From: Arthrobacter sp. zg-Y769
GTDB lineage: Bacteria; Actinomycetota; Actinomycetes; Actinomycetales; Micrococcaceae
Length of the DNA: 64,000 bases
Direction of reading: 5' to 3'
NCBI RefSeq assembly: GCF_020907405.1
Contig: NZ_JAJJOE010000004.1
Location: 124,001 to 188,000, forward strand
The notes beneath the pieces are model-generated. The model worked only from the letters and a program-made list of their open reading frames with translations. It was not told where the DNA came from and did not search any database. This document shows positions 45,442-54,898 of this stretch, in pieces (positions within the stretch are counted from its first letter, which is position 1; every line of letters starts with the position of its first letter). A program made the translations under genes and the position numbers.

Positions 45442-46547
45442 ACGCCACCTCCATCACTTACGCGTCCGCAGGGGTGGATGTCGAAGCCGGCGACAAAGCC
45501 GTTGAGCTGATGAAGGCGGCCGTAAGGGCCACCCACAATTCATCGGTACTGGGCGGGGTGGGCGGTTTCGCGGGGCTTTACGACGCCTCCCGGCTGCTCA
45601 GCTACCGGAAGCCGCTGCTCGCAACGTCCACGGACGGCGTCGGCACCAAGGTCGCCATTGCGCAGGCCATGGACATCCACGACACCATCGGATTCGACCT
45701 GGTGGGCATGGTGGTAGACGACATTGTGGTGGTTGGCGCCGAGCCCCTGTTCATGACCGACTACATTGCCTGCGGCAAGGTGGTGCCGGAGCGTATCGCC
45801 GACATCGTGCGCGGCATCGCGGCGGCCTGCGAGGTGGCCGGCACGGCACTGGTCGGCGGCGAAACCGCCGAACACCCCGGCCTGCTGGGTGAGCACGAGT
45901 ACGACGTCGCCGGTGCCGCCACCGGGGTGGTGGAGGCAGACCGGCTCCTCGGGCCGGACCGTGTCCGCAGCGGCGACGTAGTCATCGGCATGGCGTCCTC
46001 GGGCATCCACTCCAACGGCTATTCCCTGGTCCGCCGGGTGATCAACCATGCCGGGTGGCAGCTTGAACGCCAGGTTTCGGAACTGGGACGCACCTTGGGC
46101 GAGGAACTGCTGGAACCCACCCGCGTCTACGCTGCGGACTGCCTGGATCTGGCGCGCTGGGAGGCGGCCGGGGTGCATGGCTTCAGCCACGTGACCGGCG
46201 GCGGACTGGCAGCAAACCTGGCCCGTGTGCTGCCCAAGGGGCTGCAGGCCACCGTGGACCGCTCCACCTGGGAGCTGCCTCCCGTATTCAAGCTGATCGC
46301 GGAACTGGGCAACGTGCCGCAGCCGGACCTGGAACGGACGCTGAACCTCGGGGTAGGCATGGTGGCGATCGTCGACGCCGGGAGCGCCGATGCCGCGCTG
46401 GAGCGTCTCGCAGCCCGCGGTGTCCCCGCCTGGACCATGGGCGCCGTCGGCCGGGCCGAAACCCCGGCCGGTAACGATTCCGATTTCGTTCAGGGTGCCA
46501 AGGGCGTGGACGGCGGCGCGGTCCGCATGGTGGGGACCTACGCCTAA
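45438..46547 (+). CDS. purM: phosphoribosylformylglycinamidine cyclo-ligase (AIR synthetase)
   Basis: A 369-residue enzyme closing the imidazole ring of AIR with ATP. It begins ITYASAGVDVEAGDKAVELM and contains ATSTDGVGTK, the FDLVGMVVDDIVVVGAEPLF segment, and GGETAEHPG, all PurM signatures. It overlaps purF by 4 nt behind an AAAGAAAGAGGAAGT purine-rich site. The transcript ends in the hairpin at 46625-46661. Confidence 0.97.
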   Translation: MNATSITYASAGVDVEAGDKAVELMKAAVRATHNSSVLGGVGGFAGLYDASRLLSYRKPLLATSTDGVGTKVAIAQAMDIHDTIGFDLVGMVVDDIVVVGAEPLFMTDYIACGKVVPERIADIVRGIAAACEVAGTALVGGETAEHPGLLGEHEYDVAGAATGVVEADRLLGPDRVRSGDVVIGMASSGIHSNGYSLVRRVINHAGWQLERQVSELGRTLGEELLEPTRVYAADCLDLARWEAAGVHGFSHVTGGGLAANLARVLPKGLQATVDRSTWELPPVFKLIAELGNVPQPDLERTLNLGVGMVAIVDAGSADAALERLAARGVPAWTMGAVGRAETPAGNDSDFVQGAKGVDGGAVRMVGTYA

Positions 46548-46624
46548 GCGCTCCCGCTCCCGCTGCCCCGCCCCGGACCGGTCGCTGGTTCGGGGCTTAG
46601 GTGTCGAAGACGGCCGCTTAACGC

Positions 46625-46661
46625 CATTCAGCGGATCCACCCTGAGGTGATCCGCTGAATG
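46625..46661. terminator. bidirectional hairpin between purM and DUF3073
   Basis: Arms 46625-46637 and 46649-46661 are perfect 13-bp complements (CATTCAGCGGATC and its complement); the loop can extend pairing by CACC/GGT(G) with one bulge. It lies between the convergent stops of purM and the DUF3073 gene. Confidence 0.8.
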
Positions 46662-46692
46662 AAGCAAATTGGCCAACGTCTTTGAGGAACCG

Positions 46693-46926
46693 CTAGCCTA
46701 CGCGGCGGTTACCCTCATCATCGTCATCGTCGCCAAATTGATCCGCGTACTTATCTTCGTACGCCGAGTAGTCCGGCTCAGCCGGCTCCTCGGGATATCG
46801 ACTTGATGGACGACTCGTCGGTCCTGAGAGCTCACGCTGCAGCGCCGAGTAGTCCGTGGCCGGGGTGAAGTACTTCATCTCCCGAGCCTGCTTGGTTGCT
46901 TTTGCCTTTTGACGGCCGCGCCCCAT
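46693..46926 (-). CDS. DUF3073 domain-containing protein (77 aa)
   Basis: It begins MGRGRQKAKATKQAREMKYFTP, the invariant DUF3073 N-terminus, and ends in an acidic tail (DDDDDEGNRRVG). This small basic-then-acidic protein sits next to purM across actinobacteria (Rv0810c in M. tuberculosis); its function is unknown. The frame extends to 47082, but ATG 46926 is the conserved start with a GGGGG purine run upstream. The adjacent bldC-like gene found in Streptomyces is not present. Confidence 0.9.
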   Translation of the reverse strand: MGRGRQKAKATKQAREMKYFTPATDYSALQRELSGPTSRPSSRYPEEPAEPDYSAYEDKYADQFGDDDDDEGNRRVG

Positions 46927-47040
46927 GGCGTGACCCCCTTTTTGCGTCGATCCGGAGGTTAGTCGTTCGGGCAGATGAACGAGGGCCCCGGAATATTTGG
47001 TCAATTTGTCGTAAGTACAGGTTACATGTTTTCCCGCTGC

Positions 47041-47085
47041 CTTGTGCCCCCTCCACCGCTGCGGGGCCTGTTGCCGGGGCACAAG
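47041..47085. other. stem-loop in the DUF3073/Septum_form divergent gap
   Basis: A perfect 10-bp inverted repeat (CTTGTGCCCC at 47041-47050, complement at 47076-47085) encloses a 25-nt loop. It lies in the 277-nt gap between DUF3073 and the Septum_form gene, where otherwise only promoter-like AT-rich patches (46988-47010 and 47127-47145) are seen. Confidence 0.5.
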
Positions 47086-47203
47086 AGCGGCGCGTCCGGC
47101 ATGCCGTTGCCTGCACCCACCCTCGCATATTGGCTAAAGTCGGGGGTAGAGACAGTCTTGGGGTGCTTCACGGCACCGCCTACAGGGAGGACAGACGTTC
47201 ACC

Positions 47204-48670
47204 ATGAGCGATCAGAAAAGTACACCGGCAGCGGATTTTCCGCCACCGGAGAAGGACAGTACGCCGGGTGCCTTCCCCGATCTGAGCGCCCATTCGGACT
47301 CCCCCGCGTGGCTCTCCGAAGACGGAAGCCACGACGCCGGCGTCTGGAATCGGAGTTTCGACGCGGCAACGGATGGTGAAACCCCCGCTGCGGAAGCTGC
47401 GGACGGTGAAACGTCCGCTGCGGATGGGGACGCCGGAACCGAACCCATCGGTGACGAAACCGCCGCTGTGGATCTTCCGGCGGAGCCGGTGGTGGTGGCA
47501 CCCGACGACCTCAAGCTGGAGGAACCTTCCCTGGCCGAACCGGCCCTGAGCGACGACGCCGTGGAAGCGGCTGCCCTCGACCAGATCGCCTCGGAAACCG
47601 CTGCGGCCGAGGCCGATGCAGCCGAGGCCGGACGCCTTTCCGGACTCGAACCCGCGCCCGCCGGAGCCGAAATCAAGGTGAACACCGCCGGGACCGCACC
47701 CGGAGCGGATTCAGAGAGCACGGGCGGTGAGGCAGCAGCCTCCGAGAACGAAGCGCCGACCGCGGACGGTGACACATCGGCCCCCGAAGACAAAGCACCG
47801 GCCACGGACGAAGCTGCCCTGACGAGCGCACCCGAAGCCGGGCCGGATGCCCTGGAACCCGAAGAGAACGCTGCACCGGCTCCGGACGCGGATAAGGAAC
47901 CGTCCGCAGCGGACGCGGAACCGCACCCGCTGCACGGCATCAACGCGGCTGCTCCGATGACCGGAGCGCCCTTGGAGGGCACAGACGTCTCCGCTGCCGC
48001 GCCAAACGAACCGGAGGCCGTCACAGCAGCTGTCCCGGCCGGGGAGACCCGCCGGTCCCGCCGCCTCGCCGAAAACCGGGCGGCAGCGGGAGCGGACCGG
48101 AAGCAGCCCGTCGGCGCCACGGAAGCCGGCGCCACGGACCCCGGGGCGGACCACTCTCCAAGCGGAGCCGGAACAATTGGCGCCACGGCAAAGGACGGTG
48201 CCGGCAACAAGCGCAACACCCGCCTGCTCCTGGTGCTGGGCGGTGTTGTACTCGCAGCCGTCATCGCCATCCTGCTTTTTGTGTTCGTCTTTAACAACAA
48301 GGAGGAAGGCGTTATCTCCGAGGACGTCAGTCCGGTGGAGCTGGAAGACGGCGCATGCCTGCGGGGCTGGGATGATGTGAACTCCAGCGCCACCGTTGTC
48401 ACCTGCGAAACACCGCATAACGCACAGCTCGTCGCTACCGACAGCTTCACCGAGGATGCTTCCTTCCCCGGCACCGCCGCTTTGGAAGAGCGGGTCAACG
48501 AGGTTTGTGCGGCTGTGGATTACTCCGACGCCGCCGCGGATTTCCCCGGCCTGAAGCTGACCAAGTCCATTCCCACCGAGCAGACCTGGTCCTCCGGGGA
48601 CCGCCGCGTGGACTGCATCGTGTTCACTGCCGAGGACGAGGAACTCACCGAGTCCCTGCTGGCCGGATAG
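47204..48670 (+). CDS. Septum_form domain membrane protein with long acidic N-terminus
   Basis: A 488-residue protein. Residues 1-330 are low in sequence complexity (Ala, Glu, Asp, Pro, Thr) and probably a disordered acidic cytoplasmic tail. RRSRRLAENR is a basic patch, and NTRLLLVLGGVVLAAVIAILLFVFVF (about 342-367) is a membrane helix. The outer C-terminal 115 residues match the actinobacterial Septum_form domain (VELEDGACLRGWDD, VTCETPHNAQLVATDSF, CAAVDYS) with four cysteines likely in two disulphides. A role near the septum or in secretion is only a family label. The ATG follows GGGAGGAC. Confidence 0.8.
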   Translation: MSDQKSTPAADFPPPEKDSTPGAFPDLSAHSDSPAWLSEDGSHDAGVWNRSFDAATDGETPAAEAADGETSAADGDAGTEPIGDETAAVDLPAEPVVVAPDDLKLEEPSLAEPALSDDAVEAAALDQIASETAAAEADAAEAGRLSGLEPAPAGAEIKVNTAGTAPGADSESTGGEAAASENEAPTADGDTSAPEDKAPATDEAALTSAPEAGPDALEPEENAAPAPDADKEPSAADAEPHPLHGINAAAPMTGAPLEGTDVSAAAPNEPEAVTAAVPAGETRRSRRLAENRAAAGADRKQPVGATEAGATDPGADHSPSGAGTIGATAKDGAGNKRNTRLLLVLGGVVLAAVIAILLFVFVFNNKEEGVISEDVSPVELEDGACLRGWDDVNSSATVVTCETPHNAQLVATDSFTEDASFPGTAALEERVNEVCAAVDYSDAAADFPGLKLTKSIPTEQTWSSGDRRVDCIVFTAEDEELTESLLAG

Positions 48671-48688
48671 GCCGACCGTTAGGCCGAC

Positions 48689-48720
48689 GACGGCGCGGCG
48701 GATACCACCGCCGCGCCGTC
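48689..48720. terminator. bidirectional hairpin between the Septum_form gene and clpB
   Basis: A perfect 13-bp GC stem (48689-48701 with 48708-48720) with a 6-nt loop ATACCA lies between the two convergent stops. There is no U-run. Confidence 0.75.
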
Positions 48721-48745
48721 AGGCCGTGCCCCGCCGGATCCGGAC

Positions 48746-51370
48746 CTAGGCCACTGCCGCCACGGTGAGGCCGGGCTCGGCCACCAGCCCGTCGCCGTCC
48801 AGGCTGTCGGCCGCCCGGTCCACCAGCACCGTGTTGCCGTCGTTGATCTTTCCGGCCAGGATGCCGCGGGCAAGCTGGTCGCCGATTTCCCGCTGCACCA
48901 GGCGGCGCAGCGGACGGGCACCGTACGCCGGATCGTAGCCGGTCAGTCCCAGCCATTCCCGAGCGGCATCGGTCACGTCCAGCACCAGGCGGCGATCATG
49001 CAGCCGGTTGGCCAGGGCACCCACCTGAATGTCCACGATCCGGGTCAGGTCCTCCAGGCTCAACGGATCGAACAGGATGACGTCGTCGAGCCGGTTGAGG
49101 AACTCCGGTTTGAAGTTTGCGTTGACCATGGACATCACCGACTCGCGCTTCTGATCCTCGGCCAGCCCGGGGTCCACCAGGAACTGGGACCCCAGGTTGG
49201 AGGTCAGGATCAGGATGACGTTGCGGAAGTCCACCGTCCGGCCCTGGCCGTCAGTCAGCCGGCCGTCGTCGAGCACCTGCAGCAGGATGTCGAAAACATC
49301 CGGATGCGCCTTCTCCACTTCGTCCAGCAGGATCACCGAATAGGGACGGCGGCGCACCGCTTCGGTGAGCTGGCCGCCCTCTTCGTAGCCCACGTATCCG
49401 GGCGGGGCACCGACCAGCCGGGAGACCGCGTGCTTTTCGGAGTACTCGCTCATGTCGATGCGGACCATGGCCCGCTCGTCGTCGAAGAGGAAGTCCGCCA
49501 AAGCCTTTGCGAGCTCGGTCTTGCCGACGCCGGTGGGGCCGAGGAACAGGAAGGAGCCGGTGGGACGGTCCGGGTCGGCGACGCCTGCCCGTGACCGGCG
49601 CACCGCGTCGGAGACGGCGGCCACTGCCTTGCCCTGTCCGATCAGCCGGGAGCCGATGGCTTCCTCCATGTCCAGCAGTTTCTGGGATTCGCCCTGCAGC
49701 ATGCGTCCGGAGGGGATCCCGGTCCAGGCCGAGACCACTTCCGCAATGTCGTCGGCGGTGACTTCCTCGGAAACCATCAGTTCCCGGGTTTCTTCGCCGA
49801 AGTTGCTCTCCTCCGCCTGCTGGGCTGCCTCCAGTTCCTTCTGCAATGCCGGTATCTCGCCGTACAGGATGCGGGAAGCTTCCGTGAGGTCGCCGTCGCG
49901 CTGGAATTTCTCCGCCTCGCTGCGCAGCTCGTCAATCTTGGCCTTAAGGTCACCGACCCGGTTGAGTCCGGCTTTCTCGGCTTCCCACCGGGCATTGAGC
50001 GCGGCCAGCTGTTCCTTCTTATTGGCCATGTCCTCGCGCAGGACGGACAGCCGTTCGATGGAGCCCTCGTCCGTTTCGTTGGCCAGCGCGAGTTCCTCCA
50101 TGGTCAGCCGGTCCACGGCACGGCGGAGTTCGTCAATTTCCTCGGGGGCGGAATCAATTTCCATCCGCAGCCGGGAAGCGGCCTCATCCACCAGGTCAAT
50201 GGCCTTGTCGGGAAGCTGGCGTCCGGTGATGTAGCGGTTGGACAGCGTGGCGGCGGCCACGAGTGCCGAGTCGGCGATGGCAACCTTGTGGTGGGCCTCG
50301 TACCGCTCCTTCAGGCCGCGCAGGATGCCGATGGTGTCCGGCACGCTGGGCTCACCCACGTACACCTGCTGGAAGCGCCGCTCCAGCGCCGCGTCCTTTT
50401 CAATGTTTTCGCGGTATTCGTCCAGGGTGGTGGCGCCGATTAGCCGAAGCTCTCCGCGGGCGAGCATCGGTTTGAGCATGTTGCCGGCGTCCATGGATCC
50501 CTCGGCCGCGCCGGCACCAACCACGGTGTGCAGTTCGTCGATGAAGGTGACGACCTGCCCTTCGGCATTGGAGATTTCCTCAAGCACGGCCTTGAACCGC
50601 TCTTCGAACTCACCGCGGTACTTGGCGCCTGCAACCATGGACCCGAGGTCCAGGGACAGCAGCGTTTTGCCGCTGAGGCTCTCGGGTACATCCCCCGCGA
50701 CGATGCGCTGGGCAAGTCCCTCCACCACGGCGGTCTTCCCGACGCCGGGCTCGCCGATAAGCACCGGGTTGTTCTTGGTGCGGCGGCTAAGCACCTGGAT
50801 GACGCGGCGGATCTCCGCATCCCGGCCGATCACCGGGTCCAGCTTGCCCGAGCGGGCCATTTCCGTCAGGTCCGTGCTGAATTTCTCCAGGGCCTGGAAG
50901 GTGTTCTCCGGATCGGCATTGGTCACTTTGCGGTCTCCTCGTACTGATGGAAGCACGGCGCTGAGGGCGTCATGGCCGGCGTTGTTGTCCCGCAGCACTT
51001 TTCCTGCCGGACCGTTGTCGAGGGACAGTCCGAGCAGGAGATGTTCCGTGGATACAAACGCGTCTCCGAGCTTCTCGGCTTCCTGCTGGGCTGCGTTGAT
51101 GACTTGGAGCAGCGGCCGGGAGAACTGGGGCTGCGCCACGGAGGAGCCGGAGGATGAAGGCAGCTGGTGGATGGCAGTGCTGGCTGCCGCACTGACGGTA
51201 TCCACATTGACTCCGGCCGCCTTCAGCAATGCGACGGCCACCCCTTGCCGCTGGTCCATCAGCGCTTTCAGCAGGTGCGCCGGTTCAATCTGCGGATTTC
51301 CAGCAGTATTGGCGTTCATGGCCGCAGCAGAAAGCGCTTCCTGGCTCTTGTTCGTGAATTTGGTGTCCAC
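48746..51370 (-). CDS. clpB: ATP-dependent chaperone ClpB (disaggregase)
   Basis: An 874-residue Hsp100 hexameric disaggregase that works with DnaK. It has the double Clp_N repeat, AAA-1 with Walker [11 protein letters not shown], the coiled-coil middle domain (about 400-520, many Glu/Leu/Lys heptads), AAA-2 with [14 protein letters not shown], and the arginine finger region [10 protein letters not shown]. The GTG start at 51370 follows GAGGAG by 5 nt. Upstream is a HAIR inverted repeat (51410-51434), so HspR, coded at 60886-61398, is the expected repressor. Confidence 0.97.
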   Translation of the reverse strand: MDTKFTNKSQEALSAAAMNANTAGNPQIEPAHLLKALMDQRQGVAVALLKAAGVNVDTVSAAASTAIHQLPSSSGSSVAQPQFSRPLLQVINAAQQEAEKLGDAFVSTEHLLLGLSLDNGPAGKVLRDNNAGHDALSAVLPSVRGDRKVTNADPENTFQALEKFSTDLTEMARSGKLDPVIGRDAEIRRVIQVLSRRTKNNPVLIGEPGVGKTAVVEGLAQRIVAGDVPESLSGKTLLSLDLGSMVAGAKYRGEFEERFKAVLEEISNAEGQVVTFIDELHTVVGAGAAEGSMDAGNMLKPMLARGELRLIGATTLDEYRENIEKDAALERRFQQVYVGEPSVPDTIGILRGLKERYEAHHKVAIADSALVAAATLSNRYITGRQLPDKAIDLVDEAASRLRMEIDSAPEEIDELRRAVDRLTMEELALANETDEGSIERLSVLREDMANKKEQLAALNARWEAEKAGLNRVGDLKAKIDELRSEAEKFQRDGDLTEASRILYGEIPALQKELEAAQQAEESNFGEETRELMVSEEVTADDIAEVVSAWTGIPSGRMLQGESQKLLDMEEAIGSRLIGQGKAVAAVSDAVRRSRAGVADPDRPTGSFLFLGPTGVGKTELAKALADFLFDDERAMVRIDMSEYSEKHAVSRLVGAPPGYVGYEEGGQLTEAVRRRPYSVILLDEVEKAHPDVFDILLQVLDDGRLTDGQGRTVDFRNVILILTSNLGSQFLVDPGLAEDQKRESVMSMVNANFKPEFLNRLDDVILFDPLSLEDLTRIVDIQVGALANRLHDRRLVLDVTDAAREWLGLTGYDPAYGARPLRRLVQREIGDQLARGILAGKINDGNTVLVDRAADSLDGDGLVAEPGLTVAAVA

Positions 51371-51409
51371 GGTGGCTCCTCACCTCAGCGAAGAATACTT
51401 TGCTCAACA

Positions 51410-51434
51410 AAGTTGAGTCTAGTCAGCTCAACTT
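51410..51434. promoter_or_regulatory. HAIR element (HspR-binding inverted repeat) upstream of clpB
   Basis: AAGTTGAG-N9-CTCAACTT fits the HAIR core TTGAG-N9-CTCAA of CTTGAGT-N7-ACTCAAG. An additional CTCAAC at 51403-51408 forms a second inverted repeat with the left arm (CTCAAC-AAA-GTTGAG), giving three alternating half-sites. The element ends 40 nt before the clpB start codon. Confidence 0.85.
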
Positions 51435-51477
51435 TTGAAGTAAAGTTGTTCCAGCGGATCCGCCGCGGAGGAATGGC

Positions 51478-52074
51478 CTAGGGAATGTGTTCCTGGTCGA
51501 AATCCAGCGCAGTCCGGCGCCACCGTTCCGTGCGTGCTTCGAAGAGCTGTGCAAGCGGGCCCCCGGATTCGATTTCGAACCGGATCCCCGGAGGCACGTC
51601 AGGAACAGTTCCAGCCAGGTACTCCTCCAGGACATCGAGGAAGTACTCCCATCCGGCACCGCCGGTCCAAAGGCCGGCACCCGGTGCCGCCGACACGGCG
51701 AACCCTTTGCGCACGGAGGCATACCGAAGTTCGAAGCGGGTATACCCATCCTCGTCGGTCAGATGGAACTCCACTTCCGCCACGGAGGATCCCTCCCGTG
51801 CCCAGGACAGGGTGAGAAGGCGGGGGCCGTCACAGCGCAGGATCGTCCCATGGGATCCGTCCGGAAGAGTGTAGGTGCCGCCGCGCCGGAGGTCCCCCTC
51901 CGGAAGCGCCACCCATTGGCCCAGCTGTTCCGGATCCGCCAGGGCGGACCACACCTCTCCGATGGGATGCGGTATGTCCCGTTCCATAACGATCATCAGC
52001 GCGTGGCCTGACTGGATCTGCCGGCGGCCGTAGGACCGCACCGTCTTCTCGAGAATTATGTCCAGATCGGACAT
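51478..52074 (-). CDS. SRPBCC/AHSA1 domain protein
   Basis: A 198-residue START-like protein. MERDIPHPIGEVWSALADPEQLGQWV is the typical first helix-strand of AHSA1-type SRPBCC proteins, and AGWEYFLDVLEEYLAG forms the long C-terminal helix that closes the cavity. The ligand is unknown. The open frame extends to 52293, but ATG 52074 behind GGCAGGAGTGGG gives the recognisable N-terminus. It lies just upstream of clpB on the same strand; the HAIR site and clpB promoter are in between. Confidence 0.85.
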   Translation of the reverse strand: MSDLDIILEKTVRSYGRRQIQSGHALMIVMERDIPHPIGEVWSALADPEQLGQWVALPEGDLRRGGTYTLPDGSHGTILRCDGPRLLTLSWAREGSSVAEVEFHLTDEDGYTRFELRYASVRKGFAVSAAPGAGLWTGGAGWEYFLDVLEEYLAGTVPDVPPGIRFEIESGGPLAQLFEARTERWRRTALDFDQEHIP

Positions 52075-52356
52075 TTGCCCACTCCTGCCGTAGAACAACC
52101 GGCAACCGATCCGGTTCTCCAGCGGCCATATCGGCCGTTCCGGCCGTCCGCGGGTTGCCGGTGGAAGCGAGTTGTATTCAGAGTTGTTCTGACTTCCCTT
52201 CAGTGGCCGTTTCCTGGCCGTTTTCCAAACCGTAGCAGGGAAACCAGGCACTGCACAGAGGCGGCGAGCGGCCGTCCGCCGGCCCCCGGGCAACCCGCCG
52301 AAGGTTTCCGGTGCACGTTCCGCCGGTCCGGGGCGCGCCCCGGGTAGCCTGTGCGG

Positions 52357-54321
52357 ATGGGGAAAATCCGTACGCCTGTTTCCGTCCTAGCCGTCGCTGC
52401 CCTGGCCCTCACGCTGGTGTCCTGCTCGGGGGACAAGCCGTCGCCTGACGACGCCGCCGCGGACCTCGCCCGGGGCCTGAGCCAACTGGATGTGTCGGCG
52501 TCGGCCTTTACGGCGGGCACCCCCGAACAGGTGAACACCGAATTGGAAACGCTGCTCGCGGACATGGGTCCGTTCCGCCCCGAGGTAACCGTGGCCGGAG
52601 TGGACCAGGACGAAGACAACGACGACGCCGCCGCCGCACGGCTGGCCTTCGCCTGGGACGTGGACGGCGACGCACAGGCCGACTGGTCCTACGAGAGCAC
52701 CGCACAGCTCCGCCGCGGCGAGGATGACCAATGGCTCGTCGAGTGGGCGCCGTCGGTACTGCTCGCTTCCCTGGCAGACGGCGACCGGCTGGTCCGCTCC
52801 ACTACCCCCGGCAGCCGTGCAGACATCCTGGACCGGAACGGGGCACCGTTGATGACCCCCCGGCCAGTACTTCGTATCGGCATCAACAAACCTGACCTTC
52901 CCGAGGCGCAGCACGCCGCTTCGGCCGCTGCCCTCGCAGAACTGGTGGGTGTGGATCCCGCCGACTTCACCGCACGGGTGCAGGGCTCCGGCCCCGAGGC
53001 CTTTGTCGAGGCGATTGTCCAGCGTGAGGAAGCGGAGGGACCGGCCACCACCGCAGCCGTCGAGGCCATCCCCGGCGCCCTCGCGCTTCCCGCCCATCGG
53101 ATCCTGGCACCCACCCGCGGCTTCGCCCGCGCCCTGCTCGGCACGGTGGGCGAGGCAACGGCGGAATTGGTCGAGGAGTCCGAGGGCAGGGTGTCCGCCG
53201 GGGACCAGACGGGGCTCTCCGGCCTGCAGAAGCAGTACGACGCGCAGCTGCAGGGCAGCCCCGGCGTCACGGTCACGGTCGAAGATGACGGCGGAACCAA
53301 GGACACCGTCCACAGCTCCGATCCCCAAACGGGCACGGACCTGCAGACCACCTTGGATCCGACGCTGCAGTTGCTGGCGGAAGGCATCCTGGAACAGGAA
53401 CCCTCGGCCTCGGCCATCGTGGCCATCCAGCCCTCCACCGGCGAGATCCTGACCGTGGCCAACGGCCCCGGCAGCGAGGGCCAGCAAACAGCCCTCCTTG
53501 GCCAGTATCCGCCCGGGTCCACGTTCAAGACGGCCACTGCGCTGGCCATGCTGCGCAACGGCACCACACCTGCCAGCACGGTCGAGTGCCCGTCCGAGGT
53601 CACCATCGACGGCCGGAAGTTCAACAACGTCCCCGACTACCCCGCCCACGCCACGGGCAGCATCCCGCTGCGCACCGCATTCGCGAACTCCTGCAACACA
53701 GCCTTCCTCAATGCCCAGGACGCCGTGTCCCAGCAGAGCCTGTCAGCTGCCGCCGCGGACCTGGGCATCGGTGTTGATGCTTCCATCGGCACCGGTGCCT
53801 TCCTGGGCTCCGTACCCGCGGAGGCCGACGGCACGGCCCATGCCGCCTCACTGATCGGGCAGGGCGAGGTCCTGGTGTCCCCGCTGGCCATGGCCGTTGC
53901 CGGTGCCTCGATCGCCAACGGCGAAAGGATCACCCCCACGCTGATCCGGGAAGCGGCCGGATCTCCGGCGGCCGGATCCTCTTCGGCTTCGGCATCGGCT
54001 TCGGCATCGGCATCGGCTTCGGAACCCGCCGCACCCGCGCCGGGCAATCTCACGGCCGAGGAGGCGGCATCGCTGCGGGAGATGATGCGCGCCGTCGTCG
54101 CCGAGGGCGGAGTGCAGATGCTGCTCGGCGTGCCGGGCGAACCCGTGCTGGCCAAGACCGGAACCGCTGAGTTCGGCAGCCAGACACCGCCGGAAACCCA
54201 CGCGTGGGTGCTGGCTATTCAGGGTGACCTGGCTGTCGCGGTGTTCGTGGAGCAGGGTGAGCGGGGCTCAACGTCGGGCGGCCCGCTGATGAAGACTTTC
54301 CTCGAAGGTGCCCGGAGGTAA
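52357..54321 (+). CDS. lipoprotein penicillin-binding transpeptidase (class B, MecA-like layout)
   Basis: 654 residues. A signal peptide ends in the lipobox LVSC with Cys23. An NTF2-like MecA_N domain (about 30-140), a dimerisation region, and a transpeptidase with STFK (388-391), SCN (445-447) and KTGTAEF follow. This layout is common in actinobacteria and does not by itself mean beta-lactam resistance. A Ser/Ala tract (SSSASASAS...) interrupts the transpeptidase before its KTGT motif. TAGCCT (52345-52350) lies 6 nt before ATG 52357, favouring it over GTG 52351 and suggesting leaderless translation. It cross-links peptidoglycan outside the membrane. Confidence 0.92.
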   Translation: MGKIRTPVSVLAVAALALTLVSCSGDKPSPDDAAADLARGLSQLDVSASAFTAGTPEQVNTELETLLADMGPFRPEVTVAGVDQDEDNDDAAAARLAFAWDVDGDAQADWSYESTAQLRRGEDDQWLVEWAPSVLLASLADGDRLVRSTTPGSRADILDRNGAPLMTPRPVLRIGINKPDLPEAQHAASAAALAELVGVDPADFTARVQGSGPEAFVEAIVQREEAEGPATTAAVEAIPGALALPAHRILAPTRGFARALLGTVGEATAELVEESEGRVSAGDQTGLSGLQKQYDAQLQGSPGVTVTVEDDGGTKDTVHSSDPQTGTDLQTTLDPTLQLLAEGILEQEPSASAIVAIQPSTGEILTVANGPGSEGQQTALLGQYPPGSTFKTATALAMLRNGTTPASTVECPSEVTIDGRKFNNVPDYPAHATGSIPLRTAFANSCNTAFLNAQDAVSQQSLSAAAADLGIGVDASIGTGAFLGSVPAEADGTAHAASLIGQGEVLVSPLAMAVAGASIANGERITPTLIREAAGSPAAGSSSASASASASASASEPAAPAPGNLTAEEAASLREMMRAVVAEGGVQMLLGVPGEPVLAKTGTAEFGSQTPPETHAWVLAIQGDLAVAVFVEQGERGSTSGGPLMKTFLEGARR

Positions 54322-54346
54322 CCGGAGGTAACCGGAGGTAACCGGA
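54312..54346. repeat. 10-bp tandem repeat at the PBP stop codon
   Basis: CCGGAGGTAA is repeated three times plus CCGGA. The first copy contains the PBP stop codon TAA, and the last partial copy ends at the base before the yccF-like gene. Expansion here could add stops but not coding sequence. Confidence 0.9.
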
Positions 54347-54811
54347 TCAGGACGGCCACTGCTGCTGCGGAACCACCCGTCCCTGATAGCCGGGCTGCCG
54401 GTAGGCGTTGCCGGCGTACGGGGTGACCTGCCAGGTGTCCGTGGGCACAATGACCTTGCCCAGCGGCATCAGCGAGATCGGCAGCATTTTCAGGTTCGCG
54501 ATGCCCAGCGGGATGCCGACAATGCTGACGAACATCGGAACGGCCGTGAGGATATGTCCAATGGCGATCCAGATACCGGCGAGCAGCAGCCAGATGATAT
54601 TTCCCAGCAGGCTGAGGGGGCCAGTGAAGCCGCCGCGGTCCACCACCGTCCGCCCGAACGGCCACAGCGCGTAGTTGGCGATCCGGAAGGACGCGATACC
54701 GAACGGAATGGTCACGATCAGCAGGCAGCAGATAACTCCCGCCAGCGCATAGCCAAGGGCAAGCCAGATACCGCCGAACAGAAGCCAGATGACGTTCAGG
54801 ATCGCTTTCAT
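54347..54811 (-). CDS. YccF domain-containing membrane protein
   Basis: A 154-residue protein with two YccF repeats: ILNVIWLLFGGIWLALGYALAG and LLGNIIWLLLAGIWIAIGHIL, each followed by a hydrophobic VTIPFGIA/VGIPLGIA segment, making about four membrane helices and a short Gln/Tyr-rich tail. The function is unknown. The upstream open frame to 55240 is antisense to the flavin-fold gene. ATG 54811 follows TGGAGCC. Confidence 0.87.
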   Translation of the reverse strand: MKAILNVIWLLFGGIWLALGYALAGVICCLLIVTIPFGIASFRIANYALWPFGRTVVDRGGFTGPLSLLGNIIWLLLAGIWIAIGHILTAVPMFVSIVGIPLGIANLKMLPISLMPLGKVIVPTDTWQVTPYAGNAYRQPGYQGRVVPQQQWPS

Positions 54812-54898
54812 GGCTCCATTGTTGTCCACCCGGCACCGATAAGCCACGGCTTCGCTGCCTGCATACCCGCCCGCCTGCTCCTGCCCTAGACTGGCGCC

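Noticed and set aside
46927-47082. Longer DUF3073 protein starting at 47082
   Set aside because: The conserved family N-terminus is MGRGRQKAK at 46926; the extension runs through promoter-like AT-rich sequence.
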